A stretch of 64,000 bases of DNA, from positions 18,653,127 to 18,717,126 of the forward strand of contig JAKSZU010000026.1 of assembly GCA_026018925.1 (NCBI GenBank), given 5' to 3'. This DNA is from Tupaia tana (taxonomy: Eukaryota > Chordata > Mammalia > Scandentia > Tupaiidae). Below are positions 1-10,540 of the stretch, piece after piece; the stretch's first letter is position 1, and each line of letters opens with the position of its first letter. The notes under the pieces were generated by a model. It saw only the letters and a list, made by a program, of their open reading frames with translations. It ran no database searches and was not told the origin of the DNA. The translations under genes were made by a program, and so were the position numbers.

Positions 1-640
1 TCCCCAGGGTAGGGAAGGAGGTGATGGGGACAGCCCTGAGACTCGCCCCAGGACCAGCGTTGGAGGGCTGAGCCCTGGCACTTCACCCCTGGGGTCTCCT
101 GGAGCCCACAGGGGAGGGTTTAGCCTTGATGCCTACTCCAGCACCCAGGAGCCGTCTCCTGAGCCTGTTTTCCGCCAGGCAGGGCCTGGGGCTAGAGGTG
201 CTGGCCCAGGTGAGGACCGAGCGAGCCCAGCAGATGAGACTCCCTGCCCGAGGAGCTGACGGTCGAATGTGGGAGACCCAGGCAGCGAGCTGGTGGCATT
301 TTCCCCAGGCTCACCAAGGTGCCGTTCCCTACAGTGTATGTCTGCCAGGGGGCCAAGGAGGGGACAGCAGGCCACCGAACCGGCTCCGGAGTGGTGCTGA
401 GACCAGGGCCCATAGCGGGGAGCGGGGCGGGCCGGATGCGCTGCCTGGCTGAGGAGTGACAGCGGGCGTGCTCAGCCGCTGCAGTAACCGGGGCGGCAAT
501 GGTGACTCAGACCGGGAGCAGCAGCGGGAGGGTGAGAGGTGACCAGAGCCCGCACAGGCCAAGGTGGAGCCCACCAGGGGACGACCCAGGGTCTGGCTGT
601 AGGGTCAAGTCGAGGCGGCGTCCTGGCCTGGGCCTGAGCG
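1..640. other. Unique GC-rich stretch, no gene seen
   Basis: Open frames here are short, overlap on both strands and show no recognisable domain, so I call no exon. No repeat family was recognised up to the truncated SINE that follows. Confidence 0.5.
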
Positions 641-755
641 GGGAAGGGGTTGCAGCATGGTCACCCCCCAGGGGATGATTTCTCACTCTCTTTCTGTCTC
701 TCTGGCAAGCTCAGGCACCCTATAGCAAAAAATCTCTCTAAAAAGGGGGGGAAAA
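641..755 (+). mobile_element. SINE type A, 5'-truncated
   Basis: Only the 3' half is present: the GGGTGATTTCTC-like block, CT-rich stretch, CCCTATAGCAAAAAA end and a short A/G tail. The tRNA-like head is missing. Confidence 0.8.
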
Positions 756-950
756 AGTGTGTGCATCTCATCGATTATGTGCAGTGACAGAATGCCACTT
801 TCAGGGGGCTTGAAGGCCTCAAACTCACCCCATGTGTGGGTTTGGTTGTGGGTGGCCGAGAGATCCCTCAGGGTAGTGCCAGCACAGAGGTTTGGTTTTC
901 CTTAAAGCCCTTTATCCCCCACTCCCTTGGCTCTCAGAAAGGCTCTCCCT

Positions 951-1215
951 GGGAACCAGCAGTTAGTGTAATGGCTATGTCGCTGGACTCCAACGTAGTC
1001 AACCACGGTTCGCATCCCGGACCCGGTGGCTTAAAACTCACGCCGGGTGCGTGTGCGTGCGTGCCCAAGATCCCGAGAGGAGAATGGAGGAGAAGGGATT
1101 GTGGCGTGACCATCCCCCCTGGGGGGTGATTTCCTGCTTTCTATCTCTCTGTCTCTCTCTGTCTGGCAAGCGCACATGCCCTATAGCAAAAAACTCTCAA
1201 AAAAAAAAAAAAAAA
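951..1215 (+). mobile_element. SINE type A, full length
   Basis: The copy runs from the tRNA-like head (GGAACCAGCAGTTAGTGTAATGG) to a poly-A tail. It is flanked by an imperfect target-site duplication, GAAAGGCTCTCCCT at 937-950 and GAAAGCTCTCCCT at 1216-1228, which marks a retrotransposed insertion. Confidence 0.93.
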
Positions 1216-1254
1216 GAAAGCTCTCCCTGATGACACCGTGCGCTTCTCTTCCTG

Positions 1255-1640
1255 TTCCGTGACTGTTAGGGTTTGCGGCGGAAAGACTTAAAACAGCGGA
1301 TGTTTCCTCCCTCCGGGTCCTGGAGACCAGAAGTCTGAGACTGGGGTGTCAGCAGGGCCGGGCTCCCTGCAGAGGCCCGAGGGCTGGGGCCTTCCCTTCC
1401 ACCTCCAGTTTCCAGCCACTCGGCATTCCTCGGCTCCTGGCCGCACCCCCAGCCTCTGCCTCTGTCCTCGAAGGGCCTTCTCCCCCTTCTCTCAACTCTC
1501 CCCCTCCTTTCCTAAGAACGCTTGTGCTGGGATCAAGGGCCCAACCAGATAATCCATGGCCATCTCATCTCAAGGTTTGAACACGATCACATCTTCAGGG
1601 GCCCCTTCATTTCCCGAACAAGGTCCTGGTTACAGGTCCA
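1255..1640 (-). mobile_element. MaLR (MLT1-like) LTR fragment, antisense
   Basis: The order of motifs resembles an antisense MLT1-type LTR: a GTTAGGGTTTG start, a TTAAAACAGC stretch, a CCAGAAGTCTGAGA stretch, a CT-rich middle and a TAATCCATGGCCATCTCATCTCAAGG end. The subfamily is not determined. Confidence 0.55.
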
Positions 1641-2155
1641 GGGCCAGACAGTGGCACCGGCAAGGCTAACCCCCTTGGGGTTCCGAGTTCATTCACATTT
1701 TGCAAATGCCTATTTGCCAGCCCTGAATTGGCGCTGGGGGTTCCACAATCAACACGGTGGGGACGGCTCCTGTCCTCGCACACCTCAGTCTGTTCCAGAG
1801 ACGCAAGTAACGAGTACGCGTCGTGCCGAGAGAAGTGCAGAGAGGGCTGGCGGCCATTGGAGCCCAGAGGAAGGGCAAGGAGGGCTTCCCAGAAGTGGTT
1901 TTCAAACTGTCCCAGTAGGTGTGCCACACTGAAGGGCAGACTTACCCAAGGGCACTGGGGAGCCCCTGCAGGTCCGAGGAGAGCAGCAATGCCCAGCTGC
2001 CAGTGACACTGCCTCCTCCTCTTCCTCCACGTGACATCCAGGGTTGCACCCTCCCACAGCTGGCACCCCCCGGGAAGGAATGCCTTCATTGGGTCTTCCG
2101 GTTCCTTCTGTCCTCCCTATGGTCCTCTCCGACCTCTGCAGAAAAGAGCACCCTC
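1641..2155. other. Unique sequence, no gene seen
   Basis: Open frames of up to 160 codons overlap on both strands without domain content or convincing splice signals. No repeat was recognised. Confidence 0.4.
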
Positions 2156-2408
2156 GGAGCCAGCAGGTGGCGCTGGACTCACACATGGCCTACTGCGGTT
2201 CAAGTCCCAGACCCTGTGAGTTAAAGCTCACAGTGGTTGTGTGCGCACACGTGCCTAAAATCCCAAGAGGAGAGTGGAGGAGAAGGGATTGCAGCGTGGC
2301 TATCCCCTGGGGGGGTGGGGGGGGATTTCTCACTTTCGGTCTTGGTCTCTGTCTCTCTAGCGAGTACACGCACCCAATAGCAAAAATCTCTCAAAAAAAA
2401 AAATAAAA
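2156..2408 (+). mobile_element. SINE type A with strong CTCF-like head
   Basis: Head at 2156, poly-A tail near 2395-2408. AGCACCCT occurs on both sides (about 2148 and 2410), consistent with a target-site duplication. CCAGCAGGTGGCGCTGG at 2160-2176 fits the CTCF core well. The head is shortened: the usual TTAAGGC segment between the boxes is missing. Confidence 0.85.
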
Positions 2409-2850
2409 AGCACCCTGGCCATCTTCCTGGCAAGCCCGGCCTCCCATTCTCTCTCTGGCAGACCTCAAAGACATACTGGCAGCAGTCAGGCCTGTGAGCC
2501 TAAGAGTGGGGCCCTTACCACCCCAGGGACCCTGCAGTGAGGGGGAGGGTGAGAGACCCGCCTGGGATCGGGGTTGTCCAGCCAGGTCGAGACTGCGTTC
2601 AGGCAGGTGCCGTGCAGCTGCACAGCACAGAGTACTGCCAATACTTGCTTAGTGGGTGAACCTGAGTTAGCAGCGTATCCAATCCAGAAACGTGTGATTT
2701 GCTGACCACACGAGTGGGTGCTGAACCCCGTTCCAACGGTCAGTGCTAGTTAGAGATGGAAGGTCATCCCTTACGCCTTTTGAGCAGGGGCCTAAAAACT
2801 GGTTCTAGTGTCTGAACGTAAAGAACAACCACAGGGATCCAAAGCCATCG
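2409..2850. other. Unique sequence, no feature recognised
   Basis: No repeat, exon or motif cluster could be supported. Confidence 0.4.
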
Positions 2851-3310
2851 GGGTAGCAGTGGCCGCCATTGCTAAGACTCACTCTGGGCCCAGCACTAGA
2901 AACCAGATAGTTTTGGGAACCAGCAGTTAGCGTAATGGCTATGTCGCTGGACTCCCACGTAGTCGACCGCGGTTCACGTCCCGGACCCGGTGGCTTAAAA
3001 CTCACGCCGGGCGCGTGTGCGTGCGTGCCCAAGATCCCGAGAGGAGAATGAAGGAGAAGGGATTGCAGCATGACCATCCCCCCTGGGGGGTGATTTCTCG
3101 CTTCTGTCTCTATGTCTCTCTCTGTCTGTCTGGCGAGCACACGCGCCCTATAGTGAAAACCTCTCAAAAAAAAAAAAAAAAAAAAAAAATGAAACCAGAT
3201 AGTCTTCACAGCAGCCAGAAGCTGTTCCCCCATTTGGCAAATGGGAAACGGGCTCAGAAAAATGGCATGCCTTGCCCGAAGTCACGTGGCTGTTACTGGA
3301 AGGAATGAAG
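2850..3310 (-). mobile_element. MIR fragment, antisense, split by a SINE
   Basis: The right part (3205-3310) reads like antisense MIR: CCATTTGGCAAATGGGAAACG, then a CCTTGCCCGAAGTCACGTGG segment. A type A SINE at 2912-3190 splits it from a weaker left part. Confidence 0.6.
2912..3190 (+). mobile_element. SINE type A, full length
   Basis: Near-consensus copy with a long A tail. A perfect 13-bp target-site duplication, GAAACCAGATAGT, lies at 2899-2911 and 3191-3203. The low divergence and intact duplication indicate recent insertion into an older MIR. Confidence 0.96.
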
Positions 3311-3550
3311 AGACTTGAGCATCCCTTTCTCTCCCACAGTAAAGCAGAGACACGAAGGTAAAGAACAGTGTGCTTCAAAGACCAGTCAGTGACTACTGGG
3401 TCATTGGAAAAGTCATGGCACGTTTTTGTGTAGAAAAATCTGTCATGACTTTTCTGACAACCCCGTACATGGGGATGGGAGACAGGGGTGGGAACTGTTA
3501 TAATTCAGATCACCAGGCCAACTGAATCAGCATTAATGAGATTGAGGCTT

Positions 3551-3684
3551 GGGGCCAGCAGGTGGTGTGGTTTGTTGAAGCGTTGGATTTTCACATGGTT
3601 GGCTGTGGTTCGAGTCCTGAATCTGGTGGCTTGAAACTCACACTAGGCACATGTGCATGCATGCCCAAAATCCCAAGAGGAGAT
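3551..3684 (+). mobile_element. SINE type A, 3'-truncated and diverged
   Basis: The head and central part are present up to AAGAGGAGATT; the 3' half is absent. Divergence is higher than in neighbouring copies. Confidence 0.8.
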
Positions 3685-3940
3685 TATTATCCATTATGAT
3701 GGAGTGTGTATGTATATTTTCTGCCTTAGGTTATCAGATTCTTTGTTATAAACGTAGAGCATACCTCCTTTCAAAGACTGTGGGAACATTTATAAAAGAG
3801 TACTGTAAATGAGACGGTGAGGAAAATGGAATAAATTCCAAAGAGAAGAAATATTGGTCATATTCTATGACTACATGAAATAAAAGTGTAAATCTATATC
3901 CAAAAGTAGGAAAAATAAAAGCTCTTAAAAACTGAAATCT

Positions 3941-4131
3941 GGGACCAGCAGGTGGCGTGGTGGTTAAGGTGCTGGACATTCCCATATGGCTGACCATGGT
4001 TCAAGTTCCAGACCTGGCAGCTAGCTTTCCCACTTTCTCTCTCTTTCTCCCTCTCTGTGTCACTCTCTCTGGTCAAATTAAAATAAAATAAATGAGTAAA
4101 TAAAATAAAATTAATTCTTTAAAAAAAAAAA
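3941..4131 (+). mobile_element. SINE type B, full length
   Basis: The type A/B head is followed directly by a CT-rich block and the type B end CTCTGGTCAAATTAAAATAAA. AACTGAAATCT is duplicated at 3930-3940 and 4133-4143. The head carries CCAGCAGGTGGCG (3945-3957), a CTCF-like core. Confidence 0.93.
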
Positions 4132-4180
4132 AAACTGAAATCTTTCTCTCAAAAGATTTCAGGCAAAAAATAAAATTACA

Positions 4181-4440
4181 GGGGCCAGCAGCTAGCGTAA
4201 TGGCTATGTTGCTGAACTCCCTTGTAGTTGACCACGGTTTGAGTCTCAGACCCTGTGGCTTAAGCTCATGCCGTGCACATGTGCATGCGTGCCCAAGATT
4301 CTGAGAGGAGAATGGAGGAGAAGGGATTGTGGCATGGCCATCCCCCTGGGGGGTGATTTCTCGCTTTCTCTCTGTCTCTCTCTGTCTTCCTGGCAAGGGC
4401 ATGCGCCCTATAGCAAAAACCTCTCCAAAAATAAATAATT
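4181..4440 (+). mobile_element. SINE type A, full length
   Basis: Complete copy ending CTCTCCAAAAATAAATAATT. AAATAAAATTACAG is present on both sides (ending 4181 and at 4441-4454), giving a target-site duplication. Confidence 0.92.
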
Positions 4441-4558
4441 AAATAAAATTACAGAGTATCTTTTTTAAAAAGTCATAGAAACATTCATGGTTCTGATAAC
4501 ACCTAATGCTACGCCTAGAGGAAAATTCATAGCCTTGAGTATCTGTTATCAGATACTC

Positions 4559-4601
4559 AAATTTGGGCTCCCCATGTACCTCTTAAACACCTCTTGCATC
4601 A
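4559..4601. repeat. 43-bp direct repeat, copy 1
   Basis: This segment, beginning AAATTTGGGCTCCCC and ending CACCTCTTGCATCA, recurs without mismatch at 5024-5066. It belongs to no repeat family I recognise. Confidence 0.95.
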
Positions 4602-4900
4602 TAAATATTAAGTTCTGCCAGTTCCAGCTTGCATTACTTAACTGTTGTTACAATAATACTGCTTAGCAAACAGTGACAAAACTCAATGGTATAAAACACT
4701 AAGTGAACTTGTGTAGCTCATGAGCGTGTCAGTCAGGTGGGCAATTCTAGTCTCAGCATGGTCATTGTGCCTCTGCCTTCAACTGCAGGTTAATTAGGTG
4801 CTTTGCAAAACCTTGGCTGGGCTCTCCCGTGTCTCAGGGCTGTCTGGCCAGCCCAGGCATCGTCTTGTGGGAAGACAGAAATAAGAGAAGAGCTTGTTCA
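4602..4900 (-). mobile_element. MaLR (MLT1-like) LTR fragment, antisense
   Basis: ACTGTTGTTACAATAATACT, AAAACTCAATGGTATAAAACA and a later CTTGGCTGGGCTCTC resemble the antisense MLT1 LTR order. It lies between the two copies of the 43-bp direct repeat. Confidence 0.5.
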
Positions 4901-5023
4901 AAGTCTCTTGTATCAAGGTTCACTACTACCCCATTGCCCAAGCAAGACGCAGGGAGGAGCCCAGAATTAGGAAGGGAGGGGACTGTCAGCAGGCATAGAT
5001 GTTGCAGGGTGCAACGGGGTGGA

Positions 5024-5066
5024 AAATTTGGGCTCCCCATGTACCTCTTAAACACCTCTTGCATCA
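5024..5066. repeat. 43-bp direct repeat, copy 2
   Basis: Exact second copy of 4559-4601 at an offset of 465 bp. The flanks beyond 43 bp differ. Confidence 0.95.
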
Positions 5067-7440
5067 GTCCCCCTTCTTTGGGCACCATCTTAACACCAGC
5101 CCCATCTGCTGCCTACATTATTGGGTCTCTGCTTCCTCCACCCCTGCCCCTGGTTACCAGCTGCCCGTCCCTCTGGTCTAGACAGCACTTCTGGGAGCAG
5201 TGGCAGTGTCCACTGGCCTCCCGAGGCCCAAGTGCTCCCCCTGTGGGCTCTGCAGGGCTTGCCATGTGTCTGTGCCATCACCAGCCCCAGGCCCTGGAGG
5301 GCAGGCACTGTCTAGCCCACCACACTGTCCACTGTCCTCTTGGCCTTTTGAGAAATGACATCCAGGATTTTCGTTGCCCAAACCAGGAAAATTCCGGCCA
5401 GGTAGGCAAGCTCAGCCCTCCCTACGACTTGCCCTCAGACTTGGGGCGCGTTTGTACTGCCAGAGAACCCAGATGGCACTCCTCAAGCCCTGGCGTGAGC
5501 GGCCCATCGAGTTAATGCCCTCCTGCCCGAAGGGGGTGTGCCCTTTGTCTCTGCGCACCGCTCCCTCTGCTCGGTTATTACAGCCAGGGCCCCGGGGCCC
5601 GAGCAGGTTCCCTGTGGCCAGGCAGCCTGCAATGCCAGGCAGCCCTCCGTGGGGTGCCCTGCACATGCCCACTCGCCACTCACTCTGCCTGCTCGACTGG
5701 CCTCAGGTCGGAAATGGCGCTCAGCCCAGCCTGAAAGGTGCCTCTGCCGCTCCAGCAGCCAGATCTCTTACAGTTCAGTCCGGCTCCCCAGACTCGGGCG
5801 TTTCAAACCGTGTTTTTCCCCGGAAGCCGGAATGCAGACACCTCCCTCCCCGTGGAGTCCTTCATCGGGAGGGCCGGCCCCCACACCCAGGCGGTGCGGC
5901 CTCGTGTCTGCAGCCGTGGGAGGCCTGGGCCTGCTCCCCGAAGCCCAGGTTGTGCTGGCCATCACCTCCGTCTGGCCCACTCAGGTCAGGAGCCCAGCCT
6001 CCCTGACGGAGAGTAGAGCCCTAGACCCCGGCTGCTCCCGCGCCCCACCCTCCGGGCTCAGGAAAGCCGGTCCAGAGCGGGGTGTGGGGGCAGTCGGCGC
6101 GGGTGTTTTCTGCCTTTCCGCCTCGTGTTTACTCGCACTGCGTCTGCCTGGGTTCCGGCTTTGGGGGAGAGAGCCATCAGACCCTCGGGATGAGATTATT
6201 TCTGAGAGCCCCAGCCCTTGATCCCAGAAGCACAGCCCTGAGAAGCACCCAGCTGAGATCCGCCTCCCAGGTCCCCGAACCTCTGCCTCTGCCGCCTCAC
6301 CTGAAGACGGGGAGATCAAGAGGGCTCCTTCCAGGGTGCTACGGAGACCTGGGAGTGTGGCCGTCACAGCCGTGGGCCTGCAGTGGGGGAAGCTCTGAAC
6401 CGTTCATTGCACTGAGTTTACCAACCCCGTGCCCCCGTGTCAGACGTGGGGCGATGCACTAGGGGTACAGATCCAGGCCCCCGAACGCATCCCCAACACC
6501 AGAAACAGGACAGACTTGGCGCCCCTGTGCCGTGCATGCAGAGACGGTGCGGTGGGCTCAGAGAACAACGGGGGCTAGCTCGGGTGGGGTGACGGGAAGC
6601 GTCCCTAGGAAGGACAGTCCAGCTGAAGGGAGGAGGGGCAGCCGAGCCCAGGGGAAGAGGAGGTTCCCTCGGGCAGCCTGAAAGAGGGAGGAGCGGCCTG
6701 TGCAGAGGTGCAGGGCTGGGACCCACCGGCTTCTGACCAGCACAGCTCCAGCCCCTCCTAGCCTCACCCCCCCTCGGCAAAGCCCTGCTGGCGCCTCCAG
6801 GTCCCAGCCGCGGCAGGGGAGGGACACTGTCAGCCAGGGCCTGCTCCCAGACGCCGCACAGCCCCTCCTCCCCGAGGCCGGGCGTCACGTGGCAGCCGAC
6901 TGAGGTTTCAGATGTATCCACTCATGAATATCAATCAGGCCTGGTAATTCACAGTAAGTGGGATCCAGATTGACTAATAAGCAAGGCTTTCACCCCCAAA
7001 CTGGGTCTGGGGAGGAGAGTGGCGGCGGCGTGCAGCGGGCAGGTGTGGGCACGATGTGACCGGAATGAAAAACTCGCGGCAGAGCCGCAGACAGCAAGGG
7101 GGCCATGGTCCCTCGGCCGCCTCACGGGCCCCAAGCAGCATGGGGAAGGGGTCCCCTCCGGGCTGCAGGCTCCCAGCCCTGGCACACCTGGCCCTCCTTG
7201 GCGGCCTCCTGAGATCCCTGGGCGTAGCCCCAGGGATTCCGGCACCCACCCTGGCATTAGTTTGGCACCGGGCAGGTGTGAGCTCTGCAGGCCCCTCTCA
7301 TCCCACGAGAGCCAAGGTAAAACTCTCCAGGTCTCCCGACCACGGCTGCGGGGTCCAGCCTGCCCTCCCAGGAGGGCACGGGCCTGGGGAGAAAGCCCAG
7401 GGTCACTTCCGTGGGCCGGGGGCCCTGCGTGGAGGACAGC
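5067..7440. other. GC-rich, SINE-free stretch, no exon supported
   Basis: Long open frames (up to about 228 codons) occur on both strands and overlap, as expected from high GC. None shows a domain or a credible chain of splice sites. At 6905-7000 there is a small AT-rich island, listed separately. Confidence 0.45.
6905..7000. promoter_or_regulatory. Candidate conserved non-coding element
   Basis: An AT-rich unique island inside GC-rich DNA, with CATGAATATCAATCAGG, GGTAATTCACAG and GACTAATAAGCAAGG. Composition and homeodomain-like TAAT cores suggest an enhancer-type element; conservation cannot be tested here. Confidence 0.3.
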
Positions 7441-7600
7441 TTAGCAACTCCCTGGCAGAGCACTGGACAGGAGTCCCAGCTCTGCCGCCTACGATCCTGT
7501 GACCTCAGGACAGGCACCTGGCGCTCTGTGCCCCAGCTTCCTCTCCGTAAAACGGGGATGACAAAACCAAGCGAGCTTGGGCAGATGACCACCTGGCTGT
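7440..7600 (+). mobile_element. MIR fragment
   Basis: Follows the MIR order: CAGCTCTGCCGCCTACGATC, TGTGACCTCAGGACAGGCAC, CCCCAGCTTCCTCTCCGTAA, AACGGGGATGA. Confidence 0.75.
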
Positions 7601-7749
7601 GTGACCCAGGTGAGATGCCACACCTGAGTTGTGTCCCGTCTGGGGGGACAGGGTTCAGGGGAGGAAATACAAAAGCCCCCCCAGTGCACCATGGGCTCTG
7701 GGTGAGGGTCACTTCCCTCTCCTTAAGTGGCCGTCCTCCTTGTCCAGAC

Positions 7750-7885
7750 CACAGGGTGACACATTCCCTCGCCATCTTCCCCTCCACTGAGGAAGCGGAA
7801 GCCCAGAGGCGTTATTAGGTGGTCTGCCCGAGGCCGCACAGCTCAGAAGTCAGGTGGGGCTGGACCCGGGAGGCTCTGTGCCCTA
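7750..7885 (-). mobile_element. MIR fragment, antisense
   Basis: Antisense MIR order: TCCACTGAGGAAGCGGAAGC, TGCCCGAGGCCGCACAGCTC, GAAGTCAGGTGGGGCTGGAC. Confidence 0.7.
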
Positions 7886-7929
7886 CTCAGACCTGCACGC
7901 CATACCCCTCAGCTGCTGGGCAAGCCTCC

Positions 7930-8097
7930 GCCTGGCGTCTTGGGAATGGCCACGCCGCAATCCCTTCTCCATTCTCCTCTCAGGATCCTGGGTACGCACG
8001 TGCCCGGTGTGAGTTGAAGCCACCGGGTCCAGGACTCGAACCGCAGTTGACTACATGGGAGTCCAGTGACATAGCCATTACGCCAACTGCTGGTCCC
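7930..8097 (-). mobile_element. SINE type A, antisense, tail missing
   Basis: The head end is intact (TTACGCCAACTGCTGGTCCC on this strand) with a recognisable B box, but the CT-rich part and poly-A end are absent. Confidence 0.88.
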
Positions 8098-8536
8098 CTG
8101 GCATCTTTTAAGTATAGAAAAGTAGCCCTGCCCATCGTGGAAAGCGATAGCAAGGCTCTGGGAAGGGATTTTCTCCGCTCCCAGCTGCAGGCTGTGGGCT
8201 GTGGGCTGCGGCCTCCCACCTCCCTCTCCCGCACCCTGGGGGAGGTGCTGGGTTGTAACAGGAGCGGAGGGGAGGGCATGTGGATCAGAACGCACACCCC
8301 TCCCCCGTCCCCGCCCCGCTGGAGGGTGTGTGCGCGTGCACGTTTGTGTCACACGTGCGAAGGGGACAAGCGGCCGTGGACACCCTGTTCTGTGTCACCC
8401 TGAGCCTTCAGGAGCCCATGTGCCAGCACCAGACCCCCCTTTCCTAGTCCGGACAGCAGCCAGGGCAGACACGGTGCCTCGGGCCCTCCCCGACCCCTGG
8501 CTGCTCCTGATAGGGGACAGTATAAAAGGTGGTTTA
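8098..8536. other. Unique sequence, no gene seen
   Basis: GC-rich with a TATAAAAGG at 8521-8529 directly before a SINE. There is no supporting promoter context or downstream exon, so I do not call a promoter. Confidence 0.4.
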
Positions 8537-8728
8537 GAAACCAGCAGCCTTGGCTGTGTGGTGGCACGGGAAGAAGCCAGCACCGCAGCAGGTCCCGGGT
8601 TCGCACCCCAGTCTCCCTGTACACCCAAGTCCTCGTGCTTGGGATCCTGGCTGGCCGAGGCTGGGGGGCGCCGCAGCACAAAGACCTTGTTGGGGTCAGT
8701 TTCTCTCTCTCAGAAAATAATAGATGAA

Positions 8729-8760
<32 letters not shown>
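8537..8760 (+). mobile_element. SINE type C, full length
   Basis: A different tRNA-like SINE: a head with GTGTGGTGGCACGG, B-box-like GGGTTCGCACCCC, a body unlike type A, TTTCTCTCTCTCAG, then a poly-A of about 30. A type A SINE follows directly. Similar bodies occur at 22247, 36162 and 53283. Confidence 0.7.
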
Positions 8761-8763
<3 letters not shown>

Positions 8764-8766
8764 TGC

Positions 8767-9036
8767 GGGCCAGCAGGTAGTGTAGTAGTTAAGGCACTGG
8801 ACTCCCACGTGGCCTTCCACAGTTCAAGTCCCGGATCCGGCAGCTTGAAAATCACACCAGGCGCGTGTGTGTGCCTGCCCAAAATCCCACGAGGAGAATG
8901 GAAGAGAAGGAATTGCAATGTGGCCATCTCCCCCAGGGGGTGATTTCTCACTTTCCCTCTCACCATCTGTCTCATCTTCAGCGAGTGCATGCAGCCTATG
9001 AGAAGAACCTTTAAAAATAAAAACAAAAGAAAAAAG
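8767..9036 (+). mobile_element. SINE type A, full length, diverged
   Basis: Head, B box (AGTTCAAGTCCCGG), CT-rich part and an A-rich end AAAAATAAAAACAAAAG. It sits immediately 3' of the poly-A of a type C SINE, so the two form a tandem pair. Confidence 0.9.
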
Positions 9037-10180
9037 CCTCTATGACCCAGGGGGAGAGGAGACTGCCCATGTTCACCACAGACGAGCCGTCCATGCCGAC
9101 TGTCCCAGCCAGGACATCTTGAATGTCACGGACCCCTGCTGTGCAGAGGGGCCTCCCACAGAGGAGGCCTCAGGGTGGTCCCAAGACCGCAGCTGGCAGC
9201 GGGTCAGGAGCTGGGCCAGCAGCAGTCCCTGGGAAGTGAGACTGCGGCATCTGGACAGGGGAGGTTAGTTGGGAGCACAAGGTCAGGCTGGAGACCAGGT
9301 CATGGCTGCCAGGCCTCAGTTCCCTCCGCTAACCCATGCCCTGCCCTTCCCCATGCTGCAGAAGCACCTCAGGAGGGCCGTGTCGTGGCCTGCTCTGCAG
9401 CGCACGAGCGTCTGTCCTCCGGGGGAATGATGCGAGCCCTTTACGCAGTGCATTCGTTCAGCCGCTCCTGTCCCCTTTGGAAGCAGACTCGTGTTCTGCC
9501 CTTGGCCGGATGAGGAAATGGGGGCCCAGAGAGTCATGGTGACATGTCGGAGACCTCACAGCTCCGGAACGACTGGACGCAGTGCACTGTGGCTCGGTGT
9601 GGCCTGTCGCACGTCAGCACGTGCTCCCGTGGGACTCCCAGCAGGCCAGCCTGTCGGTCATCAGCCCACGGGAGCCAGAGCCCTGAAGGGGACTTGCTCT
9701 GCGTACGCCGTCCGAGTCCGTGCAGCCACTCCTCCGGGCTCCGGGTTCTGGAAGCTGAGTCACCGGGCAGAAAAAGGCTTGGCTTGCAGGCAGGCAGCGC
9801 CTGGGCCGGTGCCCTCCTCCGGCAGAGCATGCCCTGTTCAAGGACCCGTCAAGGAGCAGCCAGGCTCCAGCCACACTTGCCACGCACCAAGTGTCAGGAT
9901 GGTCGGGTCCCCGTGCACCATGGGCCAGAGCTCGCCCTGCCCGCCCGCCTCGGGCAGAGGGGGAGCACCCATTGTTTTAAGAGTTTGTGTATTTCATTCA
10001 CGATAGCACGTGGGGGGATGCACGCTCCTCTTGTGCTGCGACCCCCTTTCCCCAGCCCTCCAGCTCGTGGGGATCGTGGGCAGGTGCACACGCACCCGGT
10101 GTGCTTCAGCCTGGCCAGGCCTGGGACCCAGGGCCACCACGTGGCTTCCAGCACTCCATTTCAGTCACCCCTGTCTACTC
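9037..10180. other. Unique GC-rich stretch with a weak MIR trace
   Basis: At 9490-9570 GATGAGGAAATGGGGGCCCA followed by GGAGACCTCACAGCTC looks like a decayed antisense MIR. Open frames of up to 239 codons lack domains. No exon supported. Confidence 0.4.
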
Positions 10181-10540
10181 AGAGGCCAGGCCAGGGATCT
10201 GTGTTTTCTATCACGATGTGTGTGCAGAGCCCTGGAAGTGCCAAGCCCTGCTCTAGGCCCTGAGGACCCACCGCAGAGAGAGCGGGCACAGCCCTGCCTC
10301 CTGAGTTCGGGTCCCCTGGCGGGGAGGCAGACATTCAGAAAGCACAAGTGCCACATGACGTCAGGCAGAGAGCCGGCACGGGAGTGGTGGGGGAGCAGGG
10401 TAGCCTCCCCGATGAGGTGACACGTGTGCCACTGCGTTCTTGGGGGCTGTGAGGATGCACCATGGGGGCCTGGAGCGGGGCTCCTTAGTACCGGGTGCCC
10501 GCACCGGTAAGTAAGTGCTCCATAAACAGAGGCCACCAAG
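10180..10540 (-). mobile_element. L2 fragment, antisense
   Basis: The order GTGCCAAGCCCTGCTCTAGG, CCTGAGGACCCACCGCAGAG, GGGGAGGCAGACATTCAG, CACATGACGTCAGGCAGAG matches antisense L2 3' sequence. Confidence 0.6.

Larger units (their letters stand above)
3765..4558 (+). mobile_element. L1 fragment (ORF2-like), split by two SINEs
   Basis: A-rich sequence including GAGGAAAATTCATAGCC near 4517 resembles the L1 ORF2 region between the endonuclease and reverse transcriptase domains. SINEs at 3941-4131 and 4181-4440 interrupt it. Too decayed to code. Confidence 0.5.

Noticed and set aside
4829..6221. Overlapping plus-strand frames of 210-228 codons
   Set aside because: The region is GC-rich, so stop codons are rare; frames overlap on both strands and show no domain or conserved motif.
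8521..8529. TATAAAAGG as a promoter
   Set aside because: It lies next to a SINE insertion with no downstream exon or other core promoter element.
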